A stretch of DNA of 11,771 nt from SYFY01 sp031385325. GTDB taxonomy: Bacteria; Pseudomonadota; Gammaproteobacteria; Pseudomonadales; Azotimanducaceae. Positions 1 to 7,274 of this stretch are shown piece by piece; the first letter of the stretch is position 1, and every line of letters begins with the position of its first letter. The stretch lies in assembly GCA_031385325.1 (NCBI GenBank), contig JANNBJ010000037.1, forward strand, positions 1 through 11,771, written 5' to 3'. A program made the position numbers and the translations under genes. Under the pieces are notes generated by a model, which saw only the letters and a list, made by a program, of their open reading frames with translations, searched no databases and was not told where the DNA came from.

Positions 1-1467
1 GGTGACGGTGTTGATGTGGTGAAGCGGGCAGGCTTCATTGGCCCGGTTCCGTTCGCCCGCCTGTTGCAGGCCATCGTTGCCGACCCGACACCGGAACCTG
101 CGTCTGCACGGCCTCCCATAACGAGCTTTGCAGTCAGTGCAACGCTATCGCCAACGCTTCGCGAAAGTTTGCTACAACGTCATGAGCAGTCCATTGATCC
201 GGAACTCGGTGGGCTGCGCACGGCGCAGAAGCGAATTGACCGGGATGCACTGGAATTCGCTCTGCGTCAGGCAGGGCAAGGAGATGCCGATGCCGCGCGT
301 TATGCACGAACCACGCTCGATGCGGCTCGCGGCATTCTTGATCCGGTATGGGGCGGCTTTTATCAGTACTCCACAGGTGGTGGATGGCAAAAACCTCATT
401 TCGAAAAGTTGATGCGCATTCAGGCGGCGTACCTGCGCAGTTACGCACTGGCGTACGGTCTGTGGCGTGATCCCTCGGATCTGGCGACAGCGATGTCGAT
501 CATCGCCTATGTCGATGATTTTCTGACCAGCCCGGAAGGCGCATTCAGGGTCAGCCAGGATGCTGATCTGAGGCCCGGTGAACATGCAGCCGAATATTTT
601 CTGCGTGATGATGCGGGGCGGCGAGCGGAAGGCATTCCCAGAGTTGATGGCAATCTCTACTCGCGTGAGAACGGCGTGATGATCGAGGCGCTGTTGGTTC
701 TCTTCGAATTCACCGGGGATCGCACGTTGCTTGATCGTGCCAACCAGGCCGCTACCTGGGTCGCACGCAATCGGTTGAATTCGGACGGTGGTTTTCGCCA
801 CGATGACGAGGATTCAGATGCACGTTATCTCGCTGACAATCTGGCCATGGCGCGCGCGCTGCTTCAATTCTATCGAGTGACCGCCGATCGTCGATTTCTG
901 CAGGCCGCAGTGCACACGGCAAAATACATGAACAGCCGATTCCGGCAATCGGGAGCGGGCGTGCTGCCGGTGAGCGGCGCGTCCGGTCCGCTCAGCCCGG
1001 TACCGGATGTCGAAGACAACATCAGTTATGCGCGCTTCAACAACCTGCTGTTCCACTATTCCGGTGATCCCGTCTTTCAAGGGGCCGCAGAACATGCGAT
1101 GCGCTTTGTGGCGACCGAGCAGGTCGCGCTCGCCGCGCCTACCGAAGTGGGCATCCTGCTCGCCGATCACGAACTGGCCAATGATCCACTGCATCTGACC
1201 GTGCGCGCTGGTAAACGATCGGCCGGCGCGCAGGCGTTGTTTGTCACCGCCCAGCAGGTGCCGGGTTTTTACAAGCGCATCGAGTGGTGGGACGAGGCCG
1301 AAGGTCCGTTACCCAATCCGGACGTGACCTACCCGAATCTGCCAAAACCGGCCGCCTTCGTCTGTACCAACAAGGTGTGCTCGGTGCCGTTGTTCACACC
1401 GCGTGAGATGACTGAGTTCATCACCAAGCATGCGGCATCGAAGGCTGAATCGGGGGAGCAGGGCTGA
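1..1467 (+). CDS. DUF255 / SSP411 (YyaL-type) thioredoxin-domain protein, C-terminal part, 5'-truncated by window edge
   Basis: The reading frame is open from base 1, so the true start lies outside the window; a GTG at 16 is only the first start-like codon inside it. Family members have an N-terminal thioredoxin-like domain (DUF255) followed by an alpha/alpha-toroid resembling N-acylglucosamine 2-epimerases. Here only the end of the thioredoxin fold (roughly the first 25 residues) and the whole toroid are present. Counting from the GTG, visible family signatures are WGGFYQYST (112-120), GGWQKPHFEKL (122-132, the hallmark PHFEK), SQDADL (180-185) and a C-terminal Cys-x4-Cys pair at 450 and 455 just before SVPLF. 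The biochemical role of the family is not settled; a redox or sugar-epimerase-like function is inferred only from fold. The gene converges on the PQQ dehydrogenase, with 49 bp between the two stop codons. Confidence 0.85.
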   Translation, partial: GDGVDVVKRAGFIGPVPFARLLQAIVADPTPEPASARPPITSFAVSATLSPTLRESLLQRHEQSIDPELGGLRTAQKRIDRDALEFALRQAGQGDADAARYARTTLDAARGILDPVWGGFYQYSTGGGWQKPHFEKLMRIQAAYLRSYALAYGLWRDPSDLATAMSIIAYVDDFLTSPEGAFRVSQDADLRPGEHAAEYFLRDDAGRRAEGIPRVDGNLYSRENGVMIEALLVLFEFTGDRTLLDRANQAATWVARNRLNSDGGFRHDDEDSDARYLADNLAMARALLQFYRVTADRRFLQAAVHTAKYMNSRFRQSGAGVLPVSGASGPLSPVPDVEDNISYARFNNLLFHYSGDPVFQGAAEHAMRFVATEQVALAAPTEVGILLADHELANDPLHLTVRAGKRSAGAQALFVTAQQVPGFYKRIEWWDEAEGPLPNPDVTYPNLPKPAAFVCTNKVCSVPLFTPREMTEFITKHAASKAESGEQG

Positions 1468-1473
1468 ACGCGT

Positions 1474-1502
1474 GATGTGCCGGAGCCTGGCTCTGGCACA
1501 TC
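1474..1502 (+). terminator. Hairpin between convergent genes
   Basis: The arms 1474-1486 and 1490-1502 pair over 13 bp with a 3-nt CTG loop. One of the pairs is G-T (1482/1494), which is a G-U pair in the plus-strand RNA but an A-C mismatch in the minus-strand RNA, so the structure is stronger for the plus-strand gene ending at 1467. No good U-tract follows on either side, so it is a probable transcript 3' end but not a textbook intrinsic terminator. Confidence 0.55.
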
Positions 1503-1516
1503 GAATGTTGGTTCTG

Positions 1517-3484
1517 CTACTTAGGTGCTTCGGGCAGACCCATCACCAGGAGCAGATTGCCTGGCATGTGGTTGTAGATACCGTAGCCGGAGCTGATGAC
1601 AACCAGTCCGTCCTGAACCGTTGCTGCTGCAGCGCCGCCGAGGGATCCACCCCGTGCGCTCTCGCCGGTTATCGAGGTGAATTCCTTGGTGGTATCCACA
1701 CTCAGCAGTTCCTTGCCGTCCTTGATGTTGTGCATTCGCATGACACCATCCATGCCCCCAGCGAAGACGACGTCGCCAACCACGGTTACGGCCTGCGAAA
1801 TCCCGGGGTGACAGAACGGCCGATCACCGCAGACGTTGTCAGGCGCAGCAGCAACCCAGGCTTCTTCGCCGGTTGCGAGGTCAATCGCATGCAGTCCGGG
1901 TTTTGCACTCTCCGTATATTCACGACCATCAGGCATGTCGGTGATAGGCACGTAGAGCGTCTTGTCATCGGCCGCCATGCCAAAATGGACGCCGCCCTGA
2001 ATGCCACCTCTGCCAACTTTCTTCTGCCAGACCACCTTGCCGGTAGCCGGATCCAGCGCGTGTACTTCGCCTGACTTCTGTCCACCGATGACGAGTTCGC
2101 GGCCGTCGGCTGCAGTGGTAAGCATGGTCCCGGCACCAAAGTCGAAGTCAGGTCCTCCTTCAGGTGGACAGCTTTGATCGTTCACGGTATCGCAGGCTGT
2201 GTTCCAGACATCGTTCGCAGTGGCCTGGAAGGTCCAGTTCACCTTGCCGGTGTCCATGTCGATGGCAAAAATGGCGTCACTGGTGAGCGTTGCCGGGGAA
2301 CTCATATTCTCGCCGGTGCCGATATAGAGCTGGTTGCGTTTGACGTCTATGGTGGGTGCATTCCAGACGGTCGCGCCAGAAGGCCCCATCATGTTGGTGC
2401 CTGCCCGGCTCTGGCTTTGCACGACGGCTGGGGTTGGAATGGTAAATGTCTGCCACAGAAGTTTGCCGTCCGAGATGTCATAGGCCGCGACTGAACCACT
2501 GGCAGTGCAGCATTCGTAGGCTGGGTCGGCTGCCTGACTGACTTCCAGAGACGATACCGGCACAAACAGCTTGCCATTGTAGATGGCGGGGGTTCCGGTG
2601 ATGGTTGCGTTGGGGTGTTCATCGGTGCGCTTGCGCCACTGTAGTGTGCCGTCGGATGCGTCAACCGCGTAGGCGTAACCGAGTACGTCACCGAAATAGA
2701 TTCTTGGTTTTGCTGAGGTGTCACCAGCTTCCCAGGTATCGATAGCGATGCCCGTACGTATTTCGCCGTTGGCCTCATAAGCCCAATGCTGGCAACCGGT
2801 TCGTTGATCCAGCGCGTAGACCTTGCCGTTGTGGCTCCCCACGAAGAGGACACCACCGGCCAGTGTCGGCTGTGAACGGGCGCGATTGGCGCTGGGGAAC
2901 TTCAGTGACCACAATGGCTTGAGGGAGCCGACGTTGGTCGCGTCGATGCCCGAGTCGGCCGTGCTGACTCGCCGCGTGTTTCGCTCACCCATTCCGTTGC
3001 CACGCAGTTTCGGCGGTTTGTTCAGGTCGAGGCCCGAGCCAGGCGTACATGCCGGCAGAGGAACTGTTGCGGTCGTTCCCAGTAATGCGCCGCCCAGAAA
3101 TTCCGAAACCTGCTTGCGCTCGTCGGGTGTGAGCGTTGCCGCGTTGGCCTGCATGACACCTTTTTCCAGAACCGAGAGGATGGCTTCCGGTGTCATCAAG
3201 CCGATCATGTCGCGATGAGGTGCCTTCTTCACCGCGCCGTTGTGGCAGGTTGCACAGGTCTTGTCGTAAACGATCTTGCCAGGCATTGCATCTCGCGCCC
3301 GTAGCGAATCGTTGATGGCCTGCATGCTGCCGCTCACCTTCGGTTCCTCTTTGTCGGTGGCGGTGGCGGTTGCAATCTCGCTGGTTGGCGCCGGGATTTC
3401 GGGTGCGGCGGCTTGTTGCGACTCCTGGCCACACGCAGTGATCAGGAATAGAAGAGCAAAGACTGACGTTTTCTTCAATGTCAT
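1517..3484 (-). CDS. Lipoprotein cytochrome c / PQQ-dependent dehydrogenase, polyvinyl-alcohol-dehydrogenase type
   Basis: A 655-residue quinohaemoprotein predicted to oxidise an alcohol in the periplasm and pass electrons through its own haem c. The N-terminus has a lipobox (LITAC, lipidated Cys18) and a low-complexity Ala/Thr/Pro linker to about residue 50. A haem-binding CATCH follows at 77-81, with Met111 (in GVM) a plausible sixth ligand. Residues about 185-650 form a PQQ beta-propeller with repeated SDG/TGK-x-x-W blades (for example 337-344, 412-417, 481-486). A vicinal Cys325-Cys326 resembles the disulfide ring stacked on PQQ, and PDFDFGAG lies at 445-452. The C-terminal pattern RGGSLGG...SSGYG...PGNLLL (611-646) and the N-terminal haem match polyvinyl alcohol dehydrogenases, also about 640-655 residues; type II quinohaemoprotein alcohol dehydrogenases carry haem at the C-terminus. 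The true substrate is unknown. Its ATG overlaps the transporter stop (ATGA), with an AGGA upstream. Confidence 0.88.
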   Translation of the reverse strand: MTLKKTSVFALLFLITACGQESQQAAAPEIPAPTSEIATATATDKEEPKVSGSMQAINDSLRARDAMPGKIVYDKTCATCHNGAVKKAPHRDMIGLMTPEAILSVLEKGVMQANAATLTPDERKQVSEFLGGALLGTTATVPLPACTPGSGLDLNKPPKLRGNGMGERNTRRVSTADSGIDATNVGSLKPLWSLKFPSANRARSQPTLAGGVLFVGSHNGKVYALDQRTGCQHWAYEANGEIRTGIAIDTWEAGDTSAKPRIYFGDVLGYAYAVDASDGTLQWRKRTDEHPNATITGTPAIYNGKLFVPVSSLEVSQAADPAYECCTASGSVAAYDISDGKLLWQTFTIPTPAVVQSQSRAGTNMMGPSGATVWNAPTIDVKRNQLYIGTGENMSSPATLTSDAIFAIDMDTGKVNWTFQATANDVWNTACDTVNDQSCPPEGGPDFDFGAGTMLTTAADGRELVIGGQKSGEVHALDPATGKVVWQKKVGRGGIQGGVHFGMAADDKTLYVPITDMPDGREYTESAKPGLHAIDLATGEEAWVAAAPDNVCGDRPFCHPGISQAVTVVGDVVFAGGMDGVMRMHNIKDGKELLSVDTTKEFTSITGESARGGSLGGAAAATVQDGLVVISSGYGIYNHMPGNLLLVMGLPEAPK

Positions 3485-4818
3485 GACGGTTTAGTCCTAT
3501 ACCAGGTTTCTGCTTCCGCCATCGCGCGTCGATAAGCAGGCAGACAAGCTGCCAGACACACAAAGGCGATGGTGTAATTCACCACGGCCAGCGCCGAGAT
3601 AGCCTTGCCAAGTGCCAGTTCGCTGCCGAACACGTAGTCGCTGATCATCGCCGGCAGTGAAGGGGCAAAGGTGTACGAGAGAAAGCTCACCGCGACCAGA
3701 TAAAACGCCACCATCTGTCCGCGCAATTCATTCGGTGAGATGGCCTGCAGCGTGGTCATCATGAGCCCCGAGGGCATGGCCATGAGAAACGTGACCGGTA
3801 TCAGCAGGGCGATGGCGAGTTTGGCATCCGGCATCAGGGTGAACGCGGTGGCCATGGGCAGCAGAGCGAGTGAAGCCCACATCACGATTCGCAGTGTGGC
3901 ATCGGTTCGTCCCCTGGCGATCCACTGACCAGCCCAATAACCGGCGAGGACGCTGCCGGAGATGCCTACCACCAACGCGATAGAGCCGTAGGTCAGGCCG
4001 ATCTGCGTGCGCGTCCAGCCATGATTGCGGACGTAGTATTCAACCAGCCAGGAGAACAGCGAATAACCCTGGGTGGATAGACACAGGTAAGCCGTGAACA
4101 TCAGAAAGAACAGGGATCCTCTGGACTTGATGAATGCCCACACCTCGCTGAACGGCACGGCATCGCTGCTCGCACGCACTCGGCCTTGTCGTGCTGGCTC
4201 CCTCGTTGTCATCACCAGCAGGGCGACCAGCAATCCCGGTAACCCCACCACGAGGAACACCATCTGCCAGGAAAAAACCTCGCCGAGTATCGGCACGTGG
4301 ACGTTGGGTGTTGCTTCCAGGTAGTCGATGAGTGGTCCACCGAGGATATTGGCCAATCCCTGGCCAATAAATGGCGAGGCAGAGACAAAGCCGATAGCGA
4401 GCGGCAATCGATCTCGGGTAAACAGATCGGCCAGGGTCGAATTGGCGGCGGGCCCGAGCGTGGCTTCACCAACCCCGACTCCCATTCGTGCCAGAAATAA
4501 TTGCCAGTACTGGCCGGCGGTGCCACACAGGCTGGTCATCACACTCCAGCCGGCGACCCCGAAAATCATGAGCTTGCGCCGATCGGCCTGATCCGCCAGT
4601 CGGCCCATGGGAACGGACAGGACATTGTAGAAGAGGGCAAATGCCAGGCCCATGATGAGTGAAACCTGGGTGTCGCTGATTCCGCCGAGGTCGCGTTTCA
4701 CCGGCCCGATCATGACATTGAGGATCTGTCGATCAATGAATGACAGGGTCGACGCCACGGTCAGGACGAAGACCACGTACCACAGGTAACGGGTCGAATA
4801 ACGTTGTTCGGTAAGCAT
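3481..4818 (-). CDS. MFS transporter, Spinster-like, 12 transmembrane segments
   Basis: An inner-membrane major facilitator superfamily protein of 445 residues from the ATG at 4818. A TTG directly before it (4821) would add one residue; no clear Shine-Dalgarno sequence favours either. The first helix carries STLSFIDRQILN (about 23-34), typical of Spinster-like carriers. The loop 2-3 signature GRLADQADRRK lies at 72-82 and RMGVGVGEA at 111-119; the length and alternating hydrophobic stretches fit 12 helices. The substrate cannot be read from the sequence. The gene is first in an operon with the PQQ dehydrogenase, overlapping it by 4 bp (ATGA). It may therefore import the dehydrogenase product or export a related compound; that link is inference from gene order. 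Confidence 0.9.
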   Translation of the reverse strand: MLTEQRYSTRYLWYVVFVLTVASTLSFIDRQILNVMIGPVKRDLGGISDTQVSLIMGLAFALFYNVLSVPMGRLADQADRRKLMIFGVAGWSVMTSLCGTAGQYWQLFLARMGVGVGEATLGPAANSTLADLFTRDRLPLAIGFVSASPFIGQGLANILGGPLIDYLEATPNVHVPILGEVFSWQMVFLVVGLPGLLVALLVMTTREPARQGRVRASSDAVPFSEVWAFIKSRGSLFFLMFTAYLCLSTQGYSLFSWLVEYYVRNHGWTRTQIGLTYGSIALVVGISGSVLAGYWAGQWIARGRTDATLRIVMWASLALLPMATAFTLMPDAKLAIALLIPVTFLMAMPSGLMMTTLQAISPNELRGQMVAFYLVAVSFLSYTFAPSLPAMISDYVFGSELALGKAISALAVVNYTIAFVCLAACLPAYRRAMAEAETWYRTKPS

Positions 4819-4912
4819 CAATGCAGGGTACGGGTTTTTCGCGGAATTGCGAAGACTCGGGATACAGCCCGGCGCATTGTTTTGGGAGAGGTCAACTCGG
4901 CGCGATTCTCGT

Positions 4913-4918
4913 TATGAT
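4913..4918 (+). promoter_or_regulatory. Possible -10 element upstream of malic enzyme
   Basis: TATGAT differs from the TATAAT consensus at one base and lies 23 bp before the malic-enzyme ATG. No convincing -35 hexamer is present 16-18 bp upstream, so this is a weak call. The 123-bp gap between the transporter and malic-enzyme starts must hold the promoters for both divergent genes. Confidence 0.3.
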
Positions 4919-4941
4919 GCAGGCCTTCGGAGGAAAACCTG

Positions 4942-6621
4942 ATGACCGGCAAGACAGTTCACGTGCGCAAGCGCGGTTACGATGTGATTCGCGATCCCCT
5001 GCTGAACAAGGGGACAGCCTTCACCATGGACGAGCGCAGGACCCTGGGGTTGAGCGGGCTGCTGCCCTCCGAAGTGAATACCATGGACCAGCAGGCCAAG
5101 CGGGCGTATGCCGGTATCGAACGTCATAGCGACCCGTTGGCACGTTACGTTGCATTGTCAGCGTTGCAGGATCGCAATGAATACCTGTTCTATCGTCTGC
5201 TCAATGAGCATCTGGCCGCGTTGATGCCGATTGTGTACACCCCGACGGTGGGCCTTGCGACGCAGAACTTCAGTCACGTCTTCCAGCGTGGTCGAGGCGT
5301 GTGGATAACGCCCGATTGTCGTGGCCGGGTCAGCGAGGTGCTTGCCAACGCAACCGTTGGACGCAACATCCAGCTGCTGGTCGCCACCGACAATGAATCA
5401 ATTCTCGGGATTGGCGATCAGGGCGCCGGAGGCATGGCCATCTCCATCGGCAAACTCGCGCTGTATGTCGTAGGCGCTGGAATCGATCCTGCCACGACGT
5501 TGCCAGTCAGTCTGGATGTGGGCACCGACAATCAATCGCTGCTGGATGACCCGATGTACATCGGCTGGCGCCAGCCTCGTCTGCGAGGTGCGGCTTACGA
5601 TGAACTTGTCGATGAGTTTGTTGAAGCGGTGAAAAGCGAATTTCCCGGCGCGCTTTTGCAGTGGGAGGATTTTCGCAAGGACAACGCACAGACGCTGCTC
5701 GTTCGCCATCGGGATCACATTCTCTCGTTCAATGATGATATCCAGGGCACCGGCGCGGTTGCGCTTGCGGGTATCAATTCGGCGATGCGCATCCTCGGGC
5801 AATCACTGACCGACCAGCGAATTCTCATTTTTGGTGCTGGTGCAGCCGGGCTTGGCATCGCGCGCCAGATCAAGGCGGGACTCCTGTTGCAAGGCGTCGA
5901 TGAAATCGCCAGCAAACGCCATCTCGCGGTGATGGACAGTCGCGGACTGCTGGTTGAAGGCCCTCGATTTGATGACGCGTACAAAAAGGAACTGGCCTGG
6001 CCCGTCGCGTTGGCCGAGGCGGAAGGTTTGATCGGTGAGGCGGCACGTCAACTGGTAGATGTCATCGAGCAGTATCGACCGACCGTGTTGATCGGCGCGT
6101 CAGGCCAGCCACGATCATTTTCCGAAAGCGCCATTCGCGCCATGGCCCGACACACGGCGCGACCCGTCATCATGCCTTTTTCGAATCCAACGGATCGTGC
6201 CGAAGCCACACCGCAGGAGATCATCACCTGGACCAACGGTCAGGCACTGGTTGCAACCGGCAGTCCGTTTGCTCCGGTTGAATTCAACGGCAGGAAAATC
6301 GTCGTCGGTCAGGGCAACAACGTCTTTATCTTTCCAGGTCTTGGTCTTGGTGCGCTGGCTTGTGCATGCCATCAGATCACCGATGCCATGGTCGCCGTCG
6401 CCGCAGAAGCACTGGCAAACACAGTGACCGATGTGGAGCTCGCCACCGGATCGCTGTTCCCGGAAGTTTCGCGCCTGCGCGCCGTGAGTCAGGTTGTTGC
6501 CCGTGCGGTTGCCCGTCAGGCGCACACCGACGGAGTCGCAGCTCGCAGCCTCAACGAGGCAATCGCCAGTATCGAAGGGGAGCGGTGGTCGGCGGATTAT
6601 CCAGAGCTCGCGCCGGCCTGA
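4942..6621 (+). CDS. maeA: NAD-dependent malic enzyme
   Basis: A cytoplasmic enzyme of 559 residues that oxidatively decarboxylates L-malate to pyruvate and CO2, linking the TCA cycle to pyruvate. The length is close to E. coli MaeA (565). The N-terminal malic domain holds IVYTPTVG (97-104, catalytic Tyr99), GIGDQGAGGMAISIGKL (156-172, catalytic Lys171), the metal-binding QWEDF (240-244) and FNDDIQGTGAV (263-272). The NAD-binding domain begins with the Rossmann motif GAGAAGLGIA (298-307); MPFSNPT (411-417) and GQGNN (457-461) follow. All expected catalytic and metal residues are present. The start is fixed by GGAGG at 4929-4933, 8 nt before ATG. NAD preference and the symbol are inferred from the overall type (long form, MaeA/SfcA-like) and not from assay. 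It is transcribed divergently from the transporter/dehydrogenase operon and alone in its direction. Confidence 0.95.
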   Translation: MTGKTVHVRKRGYDVIRDPLLNKGTAFTMDERRTLGLSGLLPSEVNTMDQQAKRAYAGIERHSDPLARYVALSALQDRNEYLFYRLLNEHLAALMPIVYTPTVGLATQNFSHVFQRGRGVWITPDCRGRVSEVLANATVGRNIQLLVATDNESILGIGDQGAGGMAISIGKLALYVVGAGIDPATTLPVSLDVGTDNQSLLDDPMYIGWRQPRLRGAAYDELVDEFVEAVKSEFPGALLQWEDFRKDNAQTLLVRHRDHILSFNDDIQGTGAVALAGINSAMRILGQSLTDQRILIFGAGAAGLGIARQIKAGLLLQGVDEIASKRHLAVMDSRGLLVEGPRFDDAYKKELAWPVALAEAEGLIGEAARQLVDVIEQYRPTVLIGASGQPRSFSESAIRAMARHTARPVIMPFSNPTDRAEATPQEIITWTNGQALVATGSPFAPVEFNGRKIVVGQGNNVFIFPGLGLGALACACHQITDAMVAVAAEALANTVTDVELATGSLFPEVSRLRAVSQVVARAVARQAHTDGVAARSLNEAIASIEGERWSADYPELAPA

Positions 6622-6642
6622 GACTTTTGTTTTCTTGCCTAC

Positions 6643-6783
6643 GGGCATCCTGCCCTTACGGCGCTACCGGTCGCTTCGCTCCCTCACGCTGCGGGAATCG
6701 GCTACGCCGATACCCTTGCGGCCCGGCCATCCATGGCCGGGCGAGGTCACCCCAACATCTTCGCGTCTTCGGTAGACGACGCG
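6643..6783. repeat. Palindrome-rich intergenic element (REP-like)
   Basis: The 172-bp gap between convergent malic enzyme and BLUF genes contains four inverted repeats in a row. They are GGGCA/TGCCC (6643-6655, 3-nt loop), ATCGGC/GCCGAT (6697-6711, extended by three G-C pairs after an A-A mismatch), a perfect 10-bp GCCCGGCCAT/ATGGCCGGGC (6721-6742, 2-nt spacer) and CGCGTC/GACGCG (6762-6783). Such clusters between convergent genes resemble repetitive extragenic palindromes and would also end transcripts from both sides. Whether the element is repeated elsewhere in the genome cannot be seen here. Confidence 0.55.
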
Positions 6784-6793
6784 CCCATGGGTG

Positions 6794-7180
6794 CTAACGT
6801 ATTCCCGCAGCCGCGACACTGTCGGGAGAAGCCACACGGTCTGGTCTTTCAAGTTGTGCAAGAAGTTCGGGGAGTTCGCCGGCAATTTTCGTGACCCAGG
6901 CGAAGTTCCAGTTCGGGAAACGACGGCCGCCTTCCCGTTGCACTTGTTGCACGATCCGGAAATCGTGGTGACGCGGATCGCGTTCGATCCTGTTGGTCAA
7001 TGCAACTACCCCGTCAGTCTCGCCCTCGATCAGCTGGCAGAACCGCTCGCCATCGAACAACAACAAACCCGTGATGTCGTTTGCACGATTGAAACTCGTG
7101 GCGGTGCGCAAGACGTCTCCGATACAAGACGGGCTCGCATCGGCGCCAATCATGCTGGTATATATGAGCTCAAGGATCAT
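6794..7180 (-). CDS. Stand-alone BLUF-domain blue-light sensor protein
   Basis: A 128-residue cytoplasmic flavin photoreceptor consisting of one BLUF domain and a short tail, with no output domain. Residues expected to contact FAD are at family spacing: Tyr7 in LIYTS, Asn31 and Asn34 in FNRAND, and Gln49 in RFCQLIEG. Tyr-to-Asn (24) and Tyr-to-Gln (42) distances equal those of AppA (Tyr21, Asn45, Gln63). The beta-5 segment reads FPNWNFAW (88-95): the Trp is kept at 91, but the semi-conserved Met two residues on is Phe93. Short BLUF proteins work by binding a partner after blue-light excitation; the partner here is unknown. The ATG at 7180 gives the normal family N-terminus, but no clear Shine-Dalgarno sequence precedes it. 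It is divergent from the Crp/Fnr gene (94-bp gap) and convergent with malic enzyme. Confidence 0.92.
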   Translation of the reverse strand: MILELIYTSMIGADASPSCIGDVLRTATSFNRANDITGLLLFDGERFCQLIEGETDGVVALTNRIERDPRHHDFRIVQQVQREGGRRFPNWNFAWVTKIAGELPELLAQLERPDRVASPDSVAAAGIR

Positions 7181-7262
7181 TGCAGAATGCCGGTATTGAT
7201 GTGAAGCGTGAGATTCTAGTGACGACTTGTTCGGCCTCCTACGTCAAAAGACACCACCACTT

Positions 7263-7267
7263 AAGGA
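7263..7267 (+). promoter_or_regulatory. Ribosome binding site deciding the Crp/Fnr start
   Basis: AAGGA lies 7 nt before the ATG at 7275. This favours that ATG over the in-frame TTG at 7227, which has no Shine-Dalgarno sequence and would add 16 residues not typical of the family. Confidence 0.6.
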
Positions 7268-7274
7268 TGCAGCG

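Noticed and set aside
172..801. Open minus-strand frame of 209 codons inside the DUF255-type gene
   Set aside because: Antisense shadow of a gene with clear family signatures; the translation has no recognisable domain.
1430..2074. Open plus-strand frame of 214 codons antisense to the PQQ dehydrogenase
   Set aside because: It lies opposite a well-supported gene, overlaps the end of the DUF255 gene, shows no family motif and is explained by GC-rich codon bias.
4882..4895. FNR-box-like TTGGG-N4-GTCAA before malic enzyme
   Set aside because: Only about 7 of 10 informative positions match the FNR consensus, and the Crp/Fnr protein in this window lacks the FNR recognition residues.
6360..6797. 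Plus-strand frame running from malic enzyme through the palindromic intergenic region
   Set aside because: Starts inside malic enzyme in another frame; its product is Arg/Ser-rich without any motif and it arises from the repeat region.
7196..7209. TTGAT half-site (and overlapping TGTGA) between BLUF and Crp/Fnr genes
   Set aside because: The second half-site is missing, so it is no better than expected by chance.
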